Source: Wurfbainia villosa (taxonomy: Eukaryota; Streptophyta; Magnoliopsida; Zingiberales; Zingiberaceae). Taken from it: a stretch of DNA of 64,000 nucleotides. This document shows, piece by piece, positions 1-9,378 of the stretch (the first letter of the stretch is position 1; the number at the start of each line of letters is the position of its first letter). The notes beneath the pieces were generated by a model. That model made no database searches. It was not told the origin of the DNA and saw only the letters and a program-made list of their open reading frames with translations. Position numbers and translations under genes: made by a program. The stretch lies in NCBI GenBank assembly GCA_025175895.1, contig CM045989.1, positions 131,825,272 to 131,889,271 on the forward strand, in the 5' to 3' direction.

Positions 1-599
1 ATTTTTAATTCTCCAACTAGACTCATTTCAAACTCATTCTCCATATTTTTGATAAAATCTTGAAGGAGTTCATAATTTGTTGATCCAAAAATGATGTCAT
101 CTACATATACTTGGGCTACAAAGATATCCTTTGACTTTGATTTAATAAAGAGAGTTTGATCTACTTGACCCTTTCTAAACCCCTTAGAAACTAAGAAAGA
201 TAATAATCTTTCATACCAAGCCGGGGGAGCTTGTTTTAACCCGTATAAAGCTTTTCTAAGCTTGTATACATGGTTTGGATAGTCTATATTCTCAAACCCG
301 GGAGGTTGTTCTACATATACCTCTTCCTTAATCAACTCATTTAGGAATGCCAATTTTACATCCATTTGATGGAGTTTAAAATCCATGTAAGAGGCATATC
401 CTAATAGGATTCTAATCGATTCTAACATAGCAACTGGGGCATAAGTTTCATCATAGTCAAGTCCTTTAACTTGATTAAAGCCCTTTGCAAATAACCTAGC
501 CTTATTTCTTGTTATATTTCCTTGATCATCTAATTTGTTTCTAAAGACCCATCTTGTAGTAATAATGGTGCTATCATTGGGTCTAGGGACTAGCTCCTA
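1..599 (-). pseudogene. pol: copia reverse transcriptase domain (partial)
   Basis: The minus strand is open from the window edge to a stop at about 597-599. It carries the start of the copia RT: a WVFRNK-type block, KARLFAKGFNQVKG, YDETYAPVA, a KLAFLNE block with EEVYVEQPPGFE, KALYGLKQAPPAWYERL, and the catalytic YVDDIIFGST near 98-115. RT copies element RNA into cDNA in the virus-like particle. The stop before ELVPRP sits where this family has Trp (TGG to TAG), so the polyprotein is interrupted. The connection domain and RNase H are outside the window. Identification is by motif recognition. Confidence 0.9.
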
Positions 600-956
600 A
601 ACTTGACTTCTCTCAAATTGAGCCAATTCATCTTGCATTGCTAAAATCAAATCCGGATCAAGTAATGCATCATTGATTGATTTGGGCTCAATTTGTGAGA
701 TAAGAGATATTTGACTAGAGGGAGCTCTAAGAAAAGACCTAGTTCTAACACCTTGAGATAATTCTCCTTCAACTTTGCCTAGAGGATGATTTTGATGAAC
801 CCTTAGTGTTCTAGGAGGTGTATCAAATTGGCTTTGATCATGATTATCCTCATTCCTCCTCTCATTATCGGAATCTCCTCTTACTCCCCCTTGATCTAAT
901 CCTCCCCCTTGATCATTACCCTCTAAGGTCAAGTTTTGAAGTTTATGGGTAATGTC
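600..956 (-). pseudogene. pol: integrase-RT linker of copia pol
   Basis: This 111-codon open stretch (minus 932-597) joins integrase to RT. It is hydrophilic and Asp/Asn/Gln/Ser-rich with no catalytic motif, as expected for the spacer after the copia integrase C-terminus. Its last part (DDALLDPDLILAMQDELAQF-like) is the conserved lead-in to RT. A stop at about 957 separates it from the integrase segment. It has no function alone. Confidence 0.7.
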
Positions 957-1866
957 TTAATTTTTGTCATTGATATCATTATCAATGGAGGATTTCCTAG
1001 GGTAAGTAGTAGAGGTTTCATCAAATTGAACATTTGAGGATTCCTCAACCTTTTGAGTTCTCTTGTTATAAATTCTAAACCCTCTACTAGTGGATGAGTA
1101 TCCAACTAGGATTCCCTCATCCACTTTAGACTCAAATTTTCCTAAATTGTCCTTGGTGTTTAAGATGTAAGCTTTGCATCCAAAGACTTTAAAGTAATGA
1201 ATTGTTGAAATTGTGTCATTCCATAATTCAAATGGTGTTTTACCTAGCAACCTATGGATTTGGACTCTATTTTGGATATAGCAAGCGGTATTAACCACTT
1301 CCGCCCACAAGTAGCTAGGTAGTGAATATGCATTAAACATAGTCCTAGCCATCTCTTGTAGGGCACGATTTCTCCTTTCCATCATTCCATTTTGTTGGGG
1401 TGTTCTAGGACATGAGAATTCATGCTTGTACCCTTGTTCTAGGTAAAATTTGGAGAAATATTCTCAAATTCTCCACCATGATTACTATGGATCTGGTTGA
1501 TTTTGAGATTTCTTTCATTCTCTACTCTTTTGCTAAAACCTATAATTATTTCTAGGGTATTGTCCTTATGTTTCATAAAATGCACCCAAGTATATCTAGA
1601 AAAATCATCAACTATAACTAAGCAATATTTACTACTATTCAAAGAAGGAGTACTATGACAATCAAATAAGTCTAAATGAATAAGCTCTAAAGGTAAATAA
1701 GTACTAGTTAAAGTTTTATCCTTGTGTGATGACTTTGATTGTTTTTCTTCTTGGCATGCATCACACATCTTGTCTTTGATGTACTTCACTTTTGGCAATC
1801 CCTTCACTAGCTCCAATTTAGCTACTTTGGCTATGTTCTTCATGTTGATATGCCCTAATCTCCTAT
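957..1866 (-). pseudogene. pol: copia integrase (HHCC plus catalytic core), broken
   Basis: The segment starts with the HHCC zinc domain (HRRLGH then CDACQEEK), then core motifs LIHLDLFDC, IVDDFSRYTWVHF and HSNHGGEFEN, and further on MERRNRALQEMARTM, LWAEVVNTACYIQNR and GKTPFELW with the VFGCKAY and GILVGYS blocks. Integrase inserts the cDNA into host DNA. Two lesions show: a frame break at about 1386-1438, and Asn in place of the second catalytic Asp (family SDxGGEF, here SNHGGEF, plus 1480-1492). The enzyme would be inactive even with the frame repaired. A TAG just before HRRLGH separates it from protease. Confidence 0.88.
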
Positions 1867-2282
1867 GTCATAGCCAACTTTCTTCTTCTTTTGCCATAAG
1901 ACACTTAAGGGAAATGTTAGAAGTATAGGATAAATCAACATAGTAAATATTGGATTTCCTATATCCTACTAACATGCAATCATTTAATTTCTTGTGTCTT
2001 ATAAAGCATTTAGTAGAATTAAATTTCACATCAAAATCGGCATCACATAATTGGCTAACACTAAACAAGTTGAATTTCATATTTTTAACTAGAAATACTT
2101 TATGAATGGTAAGTTTTGGGGATACCTCAATTGTGTCTTTTTCTAGAATTTTAAGTTTACCACTATTACCAAATGACACGGTTCCCTTGCTAAGATGGTT
2201 GATTGTGGAGAATTTATTCACATCTCCGGTCATATGTCTTGAGCATCCACTATCAACAATCCACATGCTTGGTCCTTCTACT
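1867..2282 (-). pseudogene. pol: copia aspartic protease with pre-integrase segment
   Basis: Read on minus, it begins MWIVDSGCSRHMTGD, with the DSG catalytic triad of copia proteases about six residues in. It continues through a VSFGNSGKLKI block and the FNLFSVSQLCD motif that marks the protease/pre-integrase boundary. The protease cuts the polyprotein. The first ATG of this open stretch lies inside the polyprotein, so it is not a true start. Downstream it runs to the stop before the integrase zinc domain. Confidence 0.88.
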
Positions 2283-2879
2283 TAAACAACATGAAAGCAC
2301 AAGCCTTAGACACCCAAATTTTTGGACTGGTAGCATCAACTACAAATTTCTTTGGAACCCTTTTTACCCTTGCTCCTAAGTCTTGATTTCCTACTAATGA
2401 GGGAGGTAAAGGCTACTTTCTTCTCCTTCGGCCTATACCCTATACCGACCTTGTTGTAAATACCCTTTGGTCCCTAAGTATCATGTCTAGATATTTTGAT
2501 CCATTTGTGAATTTCTCTAAACATGCTTTTAATTCACCTATTTCATTTTTAAGTTCATCATTTTCATCCTTAAATGAGCATGCATCATTACATGAAATTT
2601 CTACATTCCTAATTTCCTTAATTTCTACTTTCAAATTCTTAATCCTAGATTTATATTTATTTAATACATTTTGAAGACATATAATGGTTTTGTACAATAA
2701 TTCTACTCTAGGGGAGTCTCTTACCTCATCGTCACTAGAGGACGATTCGTCGCTTGATGATAATGATGACTCCTTACTTGAGCTTCCGACTTCATCTTCT
2801 AAAGCCATGAGTGCTACATGTCTTGTAATGTGGCACAACTCCTCATCATCGGAAGAGTCTTTTAGACTTTGTGTATGTC
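2283..2879 (-). pseudogene. gag: gag C-terminal part: acidic/serine spacer and coiled coil
   Basis: The minus strand encodes ALMALEDEVGSS, a run of Ser/Asp/Glu, then a heptad-like segment (LYKTIICLQNVLNKYKSRI...KNEIGELKACLEKFTNGS) ending near RDQRVF. This acidic-then-coiled-coil order precedes protease in SIRE-type elements, and the coiled coil probably mediates Gag assembly. It is parted from the zinc-knuckle half of gag by the hairpin insertions at 2880-3508. A broken stretch at 2283-2440 links it to protease. Confidence 0.75.
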
Positions 2880-3104
2880 TTACTCACTGAAGTGGGTTTG
2901 TTTATGAATCTCGCAACCAAGTGATCAAGGATCACTTGCCACCGTGATTCATAAACTTTAGTACTTAGCCCGGAGGTCTAGAGTTCAACTCGGGAAGACA
3001 AAAACCCACTTCCGTGGGTGGGAAGACCAGTGAGTAACGACGAGCCAACAGGCGGCCGCCGACCAATCGGGTCGCCAATTCACCAATAGGGCTGTGTCGT
3101 TACA
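2880..3104. mobile_element. partial fold-back (hairpin) element
   Basis: This is a degenerate copy of the fold-back element at 3123-3508. It starts at the inner motif TTACTCACTG, has a short hairpin around 2910-2950 (CAAGTGATC / GATCACTTG), the CAGTGAGTAACGACG block near 3030 and the outer end TCGTTACA at 3104. The left outer arm is missing. It is joined head to tail to the second copy by an 18-bp AT-rich spacer. Confidence 0.65.
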
Positions 3105-3122
3105 TTAAAAGGCGCTTTTTAT

Positions 3123-3508
3123 TGTAACGATCGGAGATTATTGGCACTGCATTGGCGGCGATTGCTCGATCGTCGAGCGTGCTGTTGGCCGTCATTACTC
3201 ACTGGACTTCACCACCGAAGTGAGGTTTTTGCCTTCAGATTGAACTCTAGACCTCCAGGCTAAGTACTAAAGTTTATGAATCCTGGTAACCAAGTGATCT
3301 TGGATCACTTGGTTACCAGGATTCATAAACTTTAGTACTTAGCCTGGAGGTCTAGAGTTCGAATCCTGGGGAAGGCAAAAATCCACTTCCAGAGGTGGGA
3401 AGTCCAGGTGAGTAACGACGGGCCAACAGGGGCGACGGTCGTCGACCAATAGGGGTCGCCGAATTCCGCCAATAGGGGCCAGGTGCCAATAGGGGTCAGG
3501 TCGTTACA
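3123..3508. mobile_element. fold-back element with about 190-bp inverted arms
   Basis: The whole 386 bp is an inverted repeat: it begins TGTAACGA and ends TCGTTACA. The inner 59 bases of each arm (3241-3299 and 3303-3361) are almost perfect complements around a 3-base centre, and the outer arms match with more changes (ATTACTCACTGG against CCAGGTGAGTAAC). No coding capacity is seen. It interrupts the gag of the minus-strand copia. The right arm holds AGTTCGAATCC, similar to a Pol III B box, so a tRNA-derived origin is possible but unproven. The TSD is not clear. Confidence 0.75.
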
Positions 3509-4467
3509 ACCATGACCTCCTTCTTCTTCTTTTCCTTCTCCTCCTCCTTTTTTAGGTCCGGGCAATTTGGCTTGATGTGCCCTTTCTTATTACAACCATA
3601 GCAAGTCACGTTAGTGTTAGAAATGGAACTACTAGAGGATTTACCTTTTGAGTATTGGAACATCCTCCTCACATCCTTTTTGGTGAGCTTCCTTGATCTC
3701 CCACCAAACATCTTCACATAATGAGCCACCTCACTTGCCGACAACTCATCACCGCTACTAGAGGACTCCTCCGATTCAGATGAAGAAGAAACCTCTTTCT
3801 TTTCTTTATTCTTTTTCTCCTTTTTACCTACAAAAAGAGCTACACCTTTCTTCTTGGATGAAGTGTTAGCTTGCTCATGCAACTCAAATTCATAAAATAG
3901 TTCATCTAACTTAACTAAGAAAAGGTCCCTAGAAACCTTATAAGCATCTACCATTGATGCCCATAAAGTTGTTCTAGGGAAGACTTGAAGGACATACCTT
4001 ACTAGGTCGCGATTTTCTACCTTCTCACCTATTACATGTAGTCCATTGACTACCTCCTTGAATCGACCGTGCATTTGGCTCACGGTCTCATTGGTCTTTA
4101 TGTTGAAACTTTGGAGTTGACCTATCAAAAGGTCCCTCTTTGCTCTTCTTGTCTCCTTTGACCCTTCATTTAGTTCAATGAGCTTCTCCCAAAGCTCCTT
4201 TGCGGATTCGAAGGGTCCTACTTTGCTTAGTTGCTCTTTAGACAAACCATATTGAAGTGTGGTTGTTGCTTTGGCGTTGGCTTGGGCCTTCTTCGCCATC
4301 TCCTTAGTCCAATTCTTCGTTGGTATTGGCGCTCCGAATTCATCGACCGACTTCTCGAAACTATCTACAATACTAAATCAATTATCAATATCATTCATAA
4401 GGTAGTACTCCATCATACCTTTCCAATAGCCGAAGTCGTTGCCGTCGAAGAACGGAAGCCATGCCAT
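3509..4467 (-). pseudogene. gag: gag N-terminal half (UBN2 domain and CCHC knuckle)
   Basis: From an ATG at 4467 (MAWLPFFDGNDFGYWK) one frame runs leftward with a single TGA at about 4378-4380, where the family has Trp. It holds the plant retrotransposon Gag core (ATTTLQYGLSKEQL, ESAKELWEKL, KRDLLIGQL, ENRDLVRYVLQVFP, ASMVDAYK), a Lys/Glu/Ser tract and one zinc knuckle, CYGCNKKGHIKPNC, near 3570-3610. Gag packages element RNA. A longer reading from 4560 is an artefact that runs from LTR sequence into gag across a deletion. The frame ends where a hairpin element inserted at 3508. Confidence 0.88.
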
Positions 4468-4489
4468 GCTATATAGCATCAACCATAGC

Positions 4490-4658
4490 ACAATGGTGCG
4501 TCGGAAGATTACACTTGGACTTTCCTTTACCAAGTATTCATACTTGGATTTTCCTGTCACTTAACATGTTCATGGTTAGATCACAAAACATTGCCTAACT
4601 ATAAATGATTATCCAAACATCAAAACACATAAATGCTTGGGGCATTGTTGCACCAACA
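4490..4658 (-). repeat. remnant of the 5' LTR of the minus-strand copia
   Basis: Read on minus it opens with TGTTGGTGCAAC, the LTR start shared by copia elements here, and carries two AAGTCCAAG/ACTTGG repeats like the other LTRs. After about 170 bp it changes abruptly into gag coding sequence. The rest of the LTR, the PBS and the leader have been deleted. Confidence 0.75.
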
Positions 4659-5115
4659 GATTTCGACAGCTGTTCTAGGGGCGATTTGAGACGAAGTGCT
4701 GGTGCATTTCAGGGTCCTTCAAGCTCGTCCAAGCAACCAATAAGCAAATCATTCAAAGCGATATTTTATAAAATTTTCTTTACATTGTTGTTGTATTTTC
4801 TTTGTATTTACTTGTATCTTTATTATTACTATTGTAATTCATTGTAAGAAATTTCTCCACCTCCGGTGTGTCACTGTGAAGGAGTTTATTAGTGATGGTG
4901 TGCATCTCTGAGCTCACTTTAGCTTGACCCATGGAGTAATAACCCTAGGTTCAAACCACGTTATATCCTCATGTTTGTGAGTATTTTTGTGGTTGTATTT
5001 GTGCTTTTATTTTTCGTTGCACACTAACCATCATTGTAGACAATCACGCACGCGATAGAGAGAGAAAACGAAGAATCTCTATTCACCCCCTCTAGCGACG
5101 CAACCGTTCCTAACA
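4659..5115 (+). repeat. 5' LTR of copy A, 3' portion
   Basis: It matches the last ~460 bp of the copy A 3' LTR (30363-30819): the GTTCTAGGGGCGATTTGAG block, the T-rich transcript-end region and the terminal CTATTCACCCCCTCTAGCG...CCTAACA. The upstream half lies left of the inserted minus-strand copia, outside the window. Confidence 0.85.
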
Positions 5116-5190
5116 AGGGATATCAGAGCCTGGGGCTCTCAAAAGAACAAGTCGCTCTGATACCTAATAAGTGGTATCAGAGTGGGTTGC
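5116..5190 (+). promoter_or_regulatory. rearranged primer-binding site region of copy A
   Basis: After the LTR end comes GGGATATCAGAGC, an altered copy of the plant PBS TGGTATCAGAGC. About 40 bases on there is an inverted copy, GCTCTGATACC (5154-5164), and a third direct copy, GTGGTATCAGAGT (5171-5183). The last two form a hairpin with a 6-base loop. Copies B and E have a single PBS here, so this is a local rearrangement. Confidence 0.75.
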
Positions 5191-5232
5191 TCTTCATCGG
5201 ATTCACAAGCATGGGAGCACGCTAGAGGGAAG

Positions 5233-5819
5233 ATGGAGTTTCAAGTGGGATTGGACCATGACATTACGGTTCCACCTACCTTCGATCGCGAGGACTTCGG
5301 GGTATTGGAAAGGTAGGATGAAGCATTTTATTATGTGTGATATAGAAAATTGGATTGTCATGATGCAAGGTTTCGAGGCTCCGTTGGACAAGAAGTGGAG
5401 AGCCCTTAAGAAAAAGGAATGGGCGGAGGACCAAATTCAAAGATCCGAGAGAAATGACAAGGTAACCAAAATGTTAATTAATTTGGTACTTAATGACATT
5501 TTGTGTAGATTAGGAGGTTATAGGGATGTTAAGGATTTGTGGAACAAGTTGGTCATGTTCCACGAAAATTCCCAACTGACACGAGTAAAGAAGGAAGTCG
5601 AGGAAGAATGCTTATCGGATCAAGAAAGTGAATACTCAGAAGTCGAGAGGTATTCAACATCCGAGGAAGAAGAGGAAGAAGTCTCCATTTCTAGGATTGA
5701 GAGGGAGGAGAGACCTTCCACGTCGGAGGAAGAGCAAGAAGAAGCTTCAACATCTTGGAGAGATGAAGAACAAATTCAAAATTCTGGCCTAGGTAACTCA
5801 AACACAATAAATAAAGATA
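5233..5819 (+). pseudogene. gag: copy A gag, N-terminal part
   Basis: The start chosen is ATG 5233, after GAAG, the position used by gag in copies B and E. An early frameshift (about 5295) moves into the frame carrying GYWKGRMKHFIMCDIENW, EWAEDQIQ, NLVLNDILCRLGGYRDVKDLW and an acidic tail rich in Glu and Ser with STSEEE repeats. This is the Gag N-domain of the family. The sequence ends at the LARD1 target site and resumes at 16739 with the zinc knuckles. The open frame into 5902 is read-through into LARD1. Confidence 0.82.
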
Positions 5820-5824
5820 AAAAT
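5820..5824 (+). repeat. target-site duplication of LARD1, left copy
   Basis: AAAAT lies directly before the LARD1 TGTCACG end and is repeated at 16734-16738, proving insertion into copy A gag. Confidence 0.93.
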
Positions 5825-8800
5825 TGTCACGCCCCGGGAGTATGCCGTGCCGAAAAGAAAACGGATGGCATCTCCCCTGTACGTGGCAACATATCGGGTT
5901 AATACAAGGCCCGTAGGCCCACAACAACAATATGATATACACAGATATCAACATATCAAACATACTAAACACAACGAAAACAATACAAATAGATTAACAA
6001 GATACAAAGACCAACTGTGCACTCCTGAGTGACTTGACACGACAAGAATCATAACAGAAATCGAATCAAAGACCAAATACATACAATATGTCCGTATATC
6101 ACAAATACGGAAACAATACAGGGAAAAACCCAAACCAACAATCCGTAAGGATACAACAACACGGAAAACATATCCATTCGTCCGGTGTGAGATGGGATCA
6201 GCTGGCGGAGCTCCGAACGTCCAAGGAATCATCTACTTGTTATCTGGGTGACAGGAAGCCCAGGGTCCCGGGGTGGTGAGTATAAACTCAGGGGTAATAT
6301 ATAGAAAGTGCATGAACAACATATAAGGATAGATCTACAAGTATATATGTGAAGATCTACAGGTATACAGTATGAGTCCAATAGACATACAACCATATCC
6401 AAATCTAATAACAAGTAACTACAGTAAAATCATACTCAAGGTATATACTAAACTGATCAACTGAACATAAAGTAATGTACCAACGTACCTGACGGCCTGC
6501 AACACCATAAGCTATATCATCCTGACAGATATACAATAACATAATCCATATAATGTACCAGGTCAATCCCATACCTGACCAATACTCCAACATATGAACA
6601 GTATATGATCACCTGTACTAACAACCAGGTCTGTACCACACAATGACATGATACTAATCAAATGCATATAACAGTCTGAATCAACGCATGTATCATGCTC
6701 AACACATAGCAGTAAATAAAATGCAAATGACATGTATCATGATGAACAACCATATGCAGCAATCATAGCTCAATCAAATGCAGCATCTCACAGGCATATG
6801 TAAAACATATATCAAATACATGCATACATATATATCAGCAATGCATATGCATGGTCATGCCTGCGCACCCCACTCGCTACCACGACCCCAGTGTGGCCTA
6901 GGTGGCAGGACATGACAACTATCCCGACTCCAGCCGCCACCACTCTTGAGTGACCGAGTTGGGTAGTATGAAACAGTAGCTAGCCCGCCATAGAGCTATA
7001 TGCTACCCACACGGGGGTCCCTGCTGCTAGCTGCTCCGTCCCTACCCATGAGTAGACGAGCACCGCACCCAGGACAACTGCACATCACACGACCACTGTC
7101 TATAGTGGGTGAGTGCGCTAACTACCACTCCGCACAGTGGCCAAGTGCGCATCTCTAGCTACCACCATCCATAGTGGCCGAGAACGGCACGCACAACAAT
7201 GCTCTGCCCTCAACCCTACAACCACTACCCCGAGTGGCCGGGGAGGCAGGATGACTGACGACTCGTCTCAACCACAAGGCAGACCCAGTCGTCAGCATGC
7301 ATGAAATGTAATGATGCATAGCTCACACACAAATCCTCGCAACACTCCCTAACTCACGGGGAGACCTAGTCAACCAAAAGTCAACCATGCAAGGACGACA
7401 AATCCGTAATCACAACCTATTTACCTATATACAGATAAATAGATCCGTTAAACTAACACACTGATATGTATACGATACAACGACCGACCTCATAATTTGG
7501 ACTCATCACCTAACCTAGTGATGCAACCCAGTAACCCAATCTGAGGTCATAAAAATAACCCTAACCACATGTACTTACTAAACATCTATCAGCTAACACA
7601 TAATAGGGTTTTATAGTTCCTATCCGTGCTAGATAATCAATGAAGTAACAGAGTATATATCTCAAAGGTCAAAGGCAGTACAAGCATACGATTAAATATG
7701 AGTGGATCTAAGGTAAACAGGTATATACATATATCCAAGATCATGCACTGGAATTGATCAAAACTACCAGACCAGGTAGATATTACCTACCTGATACGAA
7801 GCTCGAATAATCCTCACGGCCGCGGACCCGCTTCGTATCCCAAACCTGTACAATAATAGCAATAATGATTAAGTACAAGTATCCAACAAACATAGGAACT
7901 AAATACTACATCGTTCTTATACTCACATCCTTTCCTCGTCTACGAGGTAGAAACTCCGATTAACCCAATTTGATACCTAAAACCAAACTCACAATAGATC
8001 ACCAACATCCAAAGATCTATTAAAGTAAATAGATCTAAATACACTCAAATAACTATCCAATCATCTAAACATAATCCCAATACTCAGAACAACCCAAGCT
8101 CACCACCAATCAATCGAAATCACCACAACCAAGTAATTCATACACACACACACACCAACATTCACAGCCACGACAACTCCATCCCAACAACAGAATAAAC
8201 AACAAAAACCATCAAATTTCATCCCTACGACATCACCATTACAAACTCAATCCACAAAACAATATCTATTACCCTCACAGTCCCACTGCATCAATATCAA
8301 CAGAAAACACCACGAACAATCCAGCAATTACCACTGAACTACAAGGTAACAAGATCTTACCGTGCTGATCTCTCCACCAAAATCAAATGTTAATAATTGA
8401 ATCACACTCTGAAGCTAAGCTATAGAAGTAGCTTACCATCCCTCTCAACCTAGCTTCAAATCCATCCGCCTTTGACAGAAAACCATCGAATACCATAGAT
8501 GACAATAATAAGGATAACAAAGCTTACCAATCAGCTCTTCACCGGCAATGTTTCTCCCCTGTTCACCGTCGACCATCAAACTCCACAAACTGCCCAAAAA
8601 CCATAGATCTAAGCTACTGGCAACGAAAATCACAAGGATGGATTTCATCCAAATCAAGGGAAACAGATCGCCTGCTTACTCAAATCTCGGCAGAGCTCGT
8701 GAATCCCAGCTCACAGCCATAGACTTCATCGAATCGCTGTTGACCCCTAGCTCCCAGCGAGGACTGGAATCAAGCTCGGGAACCCGAAATCAGAGATCCC

Positions 8801-9363
8801 CTCCGCCGACGATTGGCATGGCAACTCCTAAATCCGGCAAACGGTGTGACGAGGGCTCGGTAGTCGTGGTGGTCGTATCATGCTCCGAAGCACCCGTTGG
8901 CTGGAAGAGCTCACTCTCGCCGAGCTCGGGAGGGAGAGGCACCGGCGATGGCGCACCGGGGAGAATGCAATCACCGACGGTAGCGGTGATTCGGAAAAGC
9001 GATGGTGCGGAGGAGAGCAAGAAATCGCGAGAGAAAGAAATCGCGATCGAAGCCTTTTAAAAGTGGTTCGACAGTTTGGTTCATTTAATCCCTTTAAGCT
9101 CGTTCGACCAACCCAAACTAGTTCAGGTCCAACCCAAGTTCAATCCAAACGGATTTAACCCATTTCCAGCCCAATTAATTCAGCCCATTAGCTTCAGCCC
9201 AATGGATTCAGCCCAATTTCAAACCCCATCACTAATTAAACCCAATTAACCCACTTATTGATCCCAATTTAATCCACTAATTAAACTCAATTAACCCACT
9301 AATTAAATCCAATTAATAAAAGGGTTAATCCATATAATAATTTTTTTTTTACCATATTCTACA
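5825..9363 (-). repeat. LARD1 3' LTR (left)
   Basis: It is 3539 bp, from TGTCACGCC to ATTCTACA on plus. It pairs with 13178-16733 with scattered, mostly transition, differences. In element sense the U3 end is at 9363. It contains a GC-rich block of CCACT/AGTGG stem-loops (6880-7240), an AT-rich middle, and a GC-rich segment (8500-9050) with open frames that have no recognisable protein. Confidence 0.92.
6881..7240. repeat. tandem CCACT...AGTGG stem-loop array in LARD1 left LTR
   Basis: Four 16-base units of form CCAC-N8-GTGG lie at 7093-7108, 7125-7140, 7162-7177 and 7222-7237, mostly with CCACT/AGTGG arms and different 6-base centres. A looser copy is near 6884-6899. Most are followed by CCGAG or CCAAG. 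The block is GC-rich within an AT-rich LTR and recurs in all four LARD LTRs. Confidence 0.8.
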
Positions 9364-9378
9364 TTCTCCCCCACTTAT
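9364..9378 (-). promoter_or_regulatory. LARD1 polypurine tract
   Basis: On the minus strand this reads ATAAGTGGGGGAGAA immediately before the 3' LTR start TGTAGAATATGG. It is the plus-strand DNA priming site and fixes the element's polarity. Confidence 0.85.

Larger units (their letters stand above)
1..4658 (-). mobile_element. SIRE-like Ty1/copia retrotransposon, 3' part outside window
   Basis: Read on the minus strand, the order is LTR fragment, gag, protease, integrase, reverse transcriptase, as in Ty1/copia. The long gag with a zinc knuckle, a serine/acid-rich spacer and a coiled coil before protease resembles SIRE/Maximus elements. The element lies in the LTR of gag-only copy A: its outer end (TGTTGGTGCAAC read on minus) is at 4658, and copy A's LTR sequence starts at 4659. 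Its 3' half, second LTR and TSD partner are left of the window. It is dead: nonsense codons lie in gag, between protease and integrase, and before RT, and most of the 5' LTR plus the PBS is deleted between about 4480 and 4490. Confidence 0.88.

Noticed and set aside
3340..3366. tRNA gene suggested by AGTTCGAATCC
   Set aside because: Only a B-box-like motif is present. No A box at the right distance and no cloverleaf; it lies in a hairpin arm.
4378..4560. Apparent gag start at 4560 on minus
   Set aside because: The first ~30 codons are LTR sequence fused to gag by a deletion; the family start is at 4467.
8548..9060. Open frame of 170 codons in LARD1's LTR, and 47406-47888 / 54861-55247 in LARD2
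   Set aside because: They lie in GC-rich U3 segments, are antisense to the element and lack a recognised domain. The LARD1 frame is not kept intact in the paired LTR.
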